Assembly (NCBI GenBank): GCA_946186335.1
Contig: CAMHMW010000098.1
Location: 1-6,879, forward strand
Length of the DNA: 6,879 bases
Origin: an uncultured Candidatus Melainabacteria bacterium
GTDB lineage: Bacteria > Cyanobacteriota > Vampirovibrionia > Gastranaerophilales > Gastranaerophilaceae
Direction of reading: 5' to 3'
Shown: piece after piece, positions 4,756-6,879 of the stretch
Position numbering within the stretch: the stretch's first letter is position 1
Layout of the letters: each line of letters opens with the position of its first letter
The notes under the pieces: generated by a model
Told to the model about the DNA's origin: nothing
The model's input: the letters and a program-made list of their open reading frames with translations, nothing else
Databases searched by the model: none
Program-made: the position numbers and the translations under genes

Positions 4756-6405
4756 CTACGAAACTCTTGCCGGAATGTTTTCAGTTTCATTTATCATTGG
4801 TATTGCAAAACCAAATATGTTGTGATTATCTTCATAACTTTTTGCATATATATTACCGTTGTGTGCATCGATTATTTGTTTTGACAAATACAATCCCAAG
4901 CCCACTCCAACCTTATTAAATTTGGCAGCATGAGATACATATTTCTTAAACAGATTGTTCATTGTTTCAGGATTTATATACGGACTTTTATTCTTAACGT
5001 CAACAGTAATACCGTTTTCATCCTGTTTTACATATACAATAATCTGAGAATTTGAATAAGCATAAGATATTGCATTACCCAATATGTTTGTAATAACTCT
5101 TTTTATCTGCATCTTGTCACATTTGGTATCAAAAATATTACCTTCCTTACTTATCAAAAATTTTATATTATTTTCTTTAAGCATAGATTCCATTTCGTTT
5201 ACGGATTCCTCAACAAGTGAAAGGATGTTGCATAACTCATAGTGCATAACAAAATCACCATTTTCATATTTATATGTACTCAAAAGCGTGGATAACATTT
5301 CATACATAAAATTACACGAATCCTTTGTCAATAACAGCAATTCTCTTTGTTCGTCATTTAAAGTTCCCATTGTATTATTCAATAATAAATCAAGTGCTTT
5401 TATCTGGGCTATTGTAGGAGTTTTTAAATCATGTGTTAAAGTTGCAACAAAAGTTTCCCTCTGTTCTGCCGCGGTTTTTTCCGCATCAATATCTCTTGCA
5501 ACACTGCATATCCCGATTACCTTTTTTTCATGATTTATGATAGGACACTTTGTAATCTTAAACCAGCGTTTATCATTGTTTTTTAATGTAATCAGTTTTT
5601 CTCTGCTTATACATTCACATCTTTTGACTATTTCATTATCTTCATTATTTATTTCGTCTGCCCTTTTTTCCTCATAGTTCCACTTGTTCGCATTATCTGA
5701 ATCGGATAATCCAAGGAAATCCATTGCCATTTTATTTTCATAAATTACATTACCTTTTAAATCCTTTAGGTATGTCGCAATAGGCATTCCCAAAAGTACG
5801 GAACGCAGCATTTGTTCCTGGTCTTTTATTTCATTTTTTAAAACTTCTTCATGTGTGATATCTCTTGCAATTATCAACCCGCCAAAAACACCTTTTGACA
5901 GAACTAACGGAGTACCGGTTAAGTCATAAATCTTACCTTTGTTTCCTATTTTAATTTTTCTTCTGATAACTTTTCCCTGTAAAACTCTTTTACTGATTTT
6001 TTTAAGCAGGACAGCCTCTCTGCCGGAAAACAAATCCGCCTCTGTTTTTCCTCTTATTTCTTCAATTGTCTTATTTATTGTATTCAGATAAACCTGATTA
6101 CAATAAAGATATTTACCGTTAAAATCTTTATATACGATTAAATCCTGAGAAGAATTACATATTGCACTTATTAATTCTTCATGATCTGTTTGTTTTTCAT
6201 TTATAAATTTTGATAATGCTTTGTTTTCTATATAACTTTGCAAAACATAGAAAATCAGCATTAAACTTATAGCTACAATGGAATGTAATTTGGTTTGCGG
6301 ATTAAAAAATACCCAAATTATAAAAATTGCAATAGCAATCTGAAATGTCAATTTGAAATTCAGCAATACTTTTTCGCTGTTTTTAAATAAGTTTTTATAA
6401 ATCAT
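4756..6405 (-). CDS. Membrane sensor histidine kinase with two PAS-like domains
   Basis: This 549-residue protein autophosphorylates and passes phosphate to the response regulator encoded just upstream. Two hydrophobic segments (about 17-35 and 42-58) form a hairpin with almost no external loop, so the signal is probably sensed in the membrane or cytoplasm. PAS-like domains follow at about 78-185 and 195-305; each ends in the typical ARDI motif leading to a helix. The HisKA domain has its phosphorylated H325 in TLTHDLKTP. In the ATPase domain the N box (N440, N444) and the G2 box (VGVGLGL, 499-505) are clear, but the G1 box is degraded: KNKSPYI at 471-477 replaces the D-x-G-x-G-I pattern. The ATG at 6405 lies inside the regulator gene (11-bp overlap), with AAAGG (6419-6415) 9 nt before it. 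The ligand is unknown. Confidence 0.93.
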   Translation of the reverse strand: MIYKNLFKNSEKVLLNFKLTFQIAIAIFIIWVFFNPQTKLHSIVAISLMLIFYVLQSYIENKALSKFINEKQTDHEELISAICNSSQDLIVYKDFNGKYLYCNQVYLNTINKTIEEIRGKTEADLFSGREAVLLKKISKRVLQGKVIRRKIKIGNKGKIYDLTGTPLVLSKGVFGGLIIARDITHEEVLKNEIKDQEQMLRSVLLGMPIATYLKDLKGNVIYENKMAMDFLGLSDSDNANKWNYEEKRADEINNEDNEIVKRCECISREKLITLKNNDKRWFKITKCPIINHEKKVIGICSVARDIDAEKTAAEQRETFVATLTHDLKTPTIAQIKALDLLLNNTMGTLNDEQRELLLLTKDSCNFMYEMLSTLLSTYKYENGDFVMHYELCNILSLVEESVNEMESMLKENNIKFLISKEGNIFDTKCDKMQIKRVITNILGNAISYAYSNSQIIVYVKQDENGITVDVKNKSPYINPETMNNLFKKYVSHAAKFNKVGVGLGLYLSKQIIDAHNGNIYAKSYEDNHNIFGFAIPMINETENIPARVS

Positions 6406-6879
6406 ATTTTGTCGCCTTTACTGCTGCCTGTACTCTGTCTGTTACCGAAAGTTTATTTAAAATACTTCTTACATGTGCCTTTGCCGTACAAGGGCTGACA
6501 ATTAGTCTGTCGGCTATTTCTGTATTTGAAAACCCATGAACCAGCAAATCCAGAACCTCTTTTTCTCTTGAAGTCAGGTTAAAATCTTCTTTTTCCCCTA
6601 TCGGTTCCGCTTTATAAAAAGTTTTCTGAACAACCTTGGTAATTCTCGGATCAATCCATATAGAACCTTCATTAACCGTACAAATTACATTGTATAGTTT
6701 CTTCATATCAATATCCTTCAAAGCATAGGCATTTGCACCTGATGCTAAACTTGACAATACCTCGTTGTCATTTTCATGAGAAGTTAGAATAATAATTTTT
6801 ATATCCGGATATTTTCTGTGAATTATTTTTGTTGCTTCTATCCCCGTCATATAGGGTAATCCCAAATCCATCAGAATAA
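6395..6879 (-). CDS. NarL/FixJ-family response regulator, partial (N-terminus beyond window)
   Basis: This DNA-binding response regulator is truncated by the window edge. The frame stays open through 6877 (I-L before the first Met), so the ATG at 6871 is internal, not the start. That Met is followed by the expected phosphoacceptor Asp in LMDLGLPYMTG. Counting from this Met, the receiver continues with Thr30 (IIILTS) and Lys52 (ALKD), the conserved switch and active-site residues. After a linker, residues about 98-156 form a LuxR-type helix-turn-helix (LTSREKEVLDLL, TAKAHVRSILNKL). Roughly the first 50-55 residues are missing. The stop lies 11 bp inside the histidine kinase gene, so the two are cotranscribed with the regulator first. 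Target genes are unknown. Confidence 0.94.
   Translation of the reverse strand, partial: ILMDLGLPYMTGIEATKIIHRKYPDIKIIILTSHENDNEVLSSLASGANAYALKDIDMKKLYNVICTVNEGSIWIDPRITKVVQKTFYKAEPIGEKEDFNLTSREKEVLDLLVHGFSNTEIADRLIVSPCTAKAHVRSILNKLSVTDRVQAAVKATKYDL

Noticed and set aside
6395..6871. Complete response regulator starting at the ATG at 6871
   Set aside because: The frame stays open upstream to the edge, and this Met lies directly before the phosphoacceptor Asp, so half of the receiver domain would be missing; the gene is truncated by the window.
1..6879. CRISPR arrays, tRNA/rRNA genes, insertion sequences or attachment sites
   Set aside because: No regularly spaced repeats, cloverleaf-like segments, transposase or integrase motifs or terminal inverted repeats were seen on reading both strands.

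Overview
The window is AT-rich, densely packed and lacks RNA genes, insertion sequences and CRISPR. It most likely comes from a non-photosynthetic relative of cyanobacteria (Melainabacteria/Vampirovibrionia, perhaps gut Gastranaerophilales). The main reason is a clear homolog of LdpA, the cyanobacterial iron-sulfur 'light-dependent period' protein, encoded at 3280-4224. The low GC and general gene style fit, but the taxon is an inference because there is no rRNA or other marker gene here.

Left block, minus strand (1-1534): coaD (phosphopantetheine adenylyltransferase) is followed without a gap by a 124-residue protein that starts at TTG. After a 133-bp spacer carrying its own likely promoter comes a coiled-coil protein that runs off the left edge. 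The last two proteins share an unrecognised module of about 50 residues: one copy in the coiled-coil protein and two tandem copies in the small protein.

Middle block, plus strand (1643-4745): a small basic orphan protein comes first. It is followed by a 141-bp regulatory region with a perfect hairpin, a short direct repeat, a second inverted repeat, a likely promoter and a strong ribosome binding site. Then comes a three-gene operon: a membrane-anchored class A beta-lactamase-fold serine hydrolase, the LdpA homolog, and an Sfp-type 4'-phosphopantetheinyl transferase. Both junctions are TAATG overlaps, so the three genes are probably translationally coupled.

Right block, minus strand (4756-6879): a two-component pair convergent with the operon. 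A NarL/FixJ-type response regulator (N-terminus outside the window) overlaps by 11 bp a membrane histidine kinase with two PAS-like sensor domains. A small hairpin spans the gap between the converging genes.

Functionally, coaD and the phosphopantetheinyl transferase sit at two ends of one chemistry: CoaD makes the CoA precursor, and the transferase moves its phosphopantetheine arm onto carrier proteins. The most interesting points are an LdpA homolog in what is probably a non-photosynthetic lineage, its tight coupling to a cell-wall-type hydrolase and a carrier-protein-activating enzyme, and the repeated new module beside coaD.
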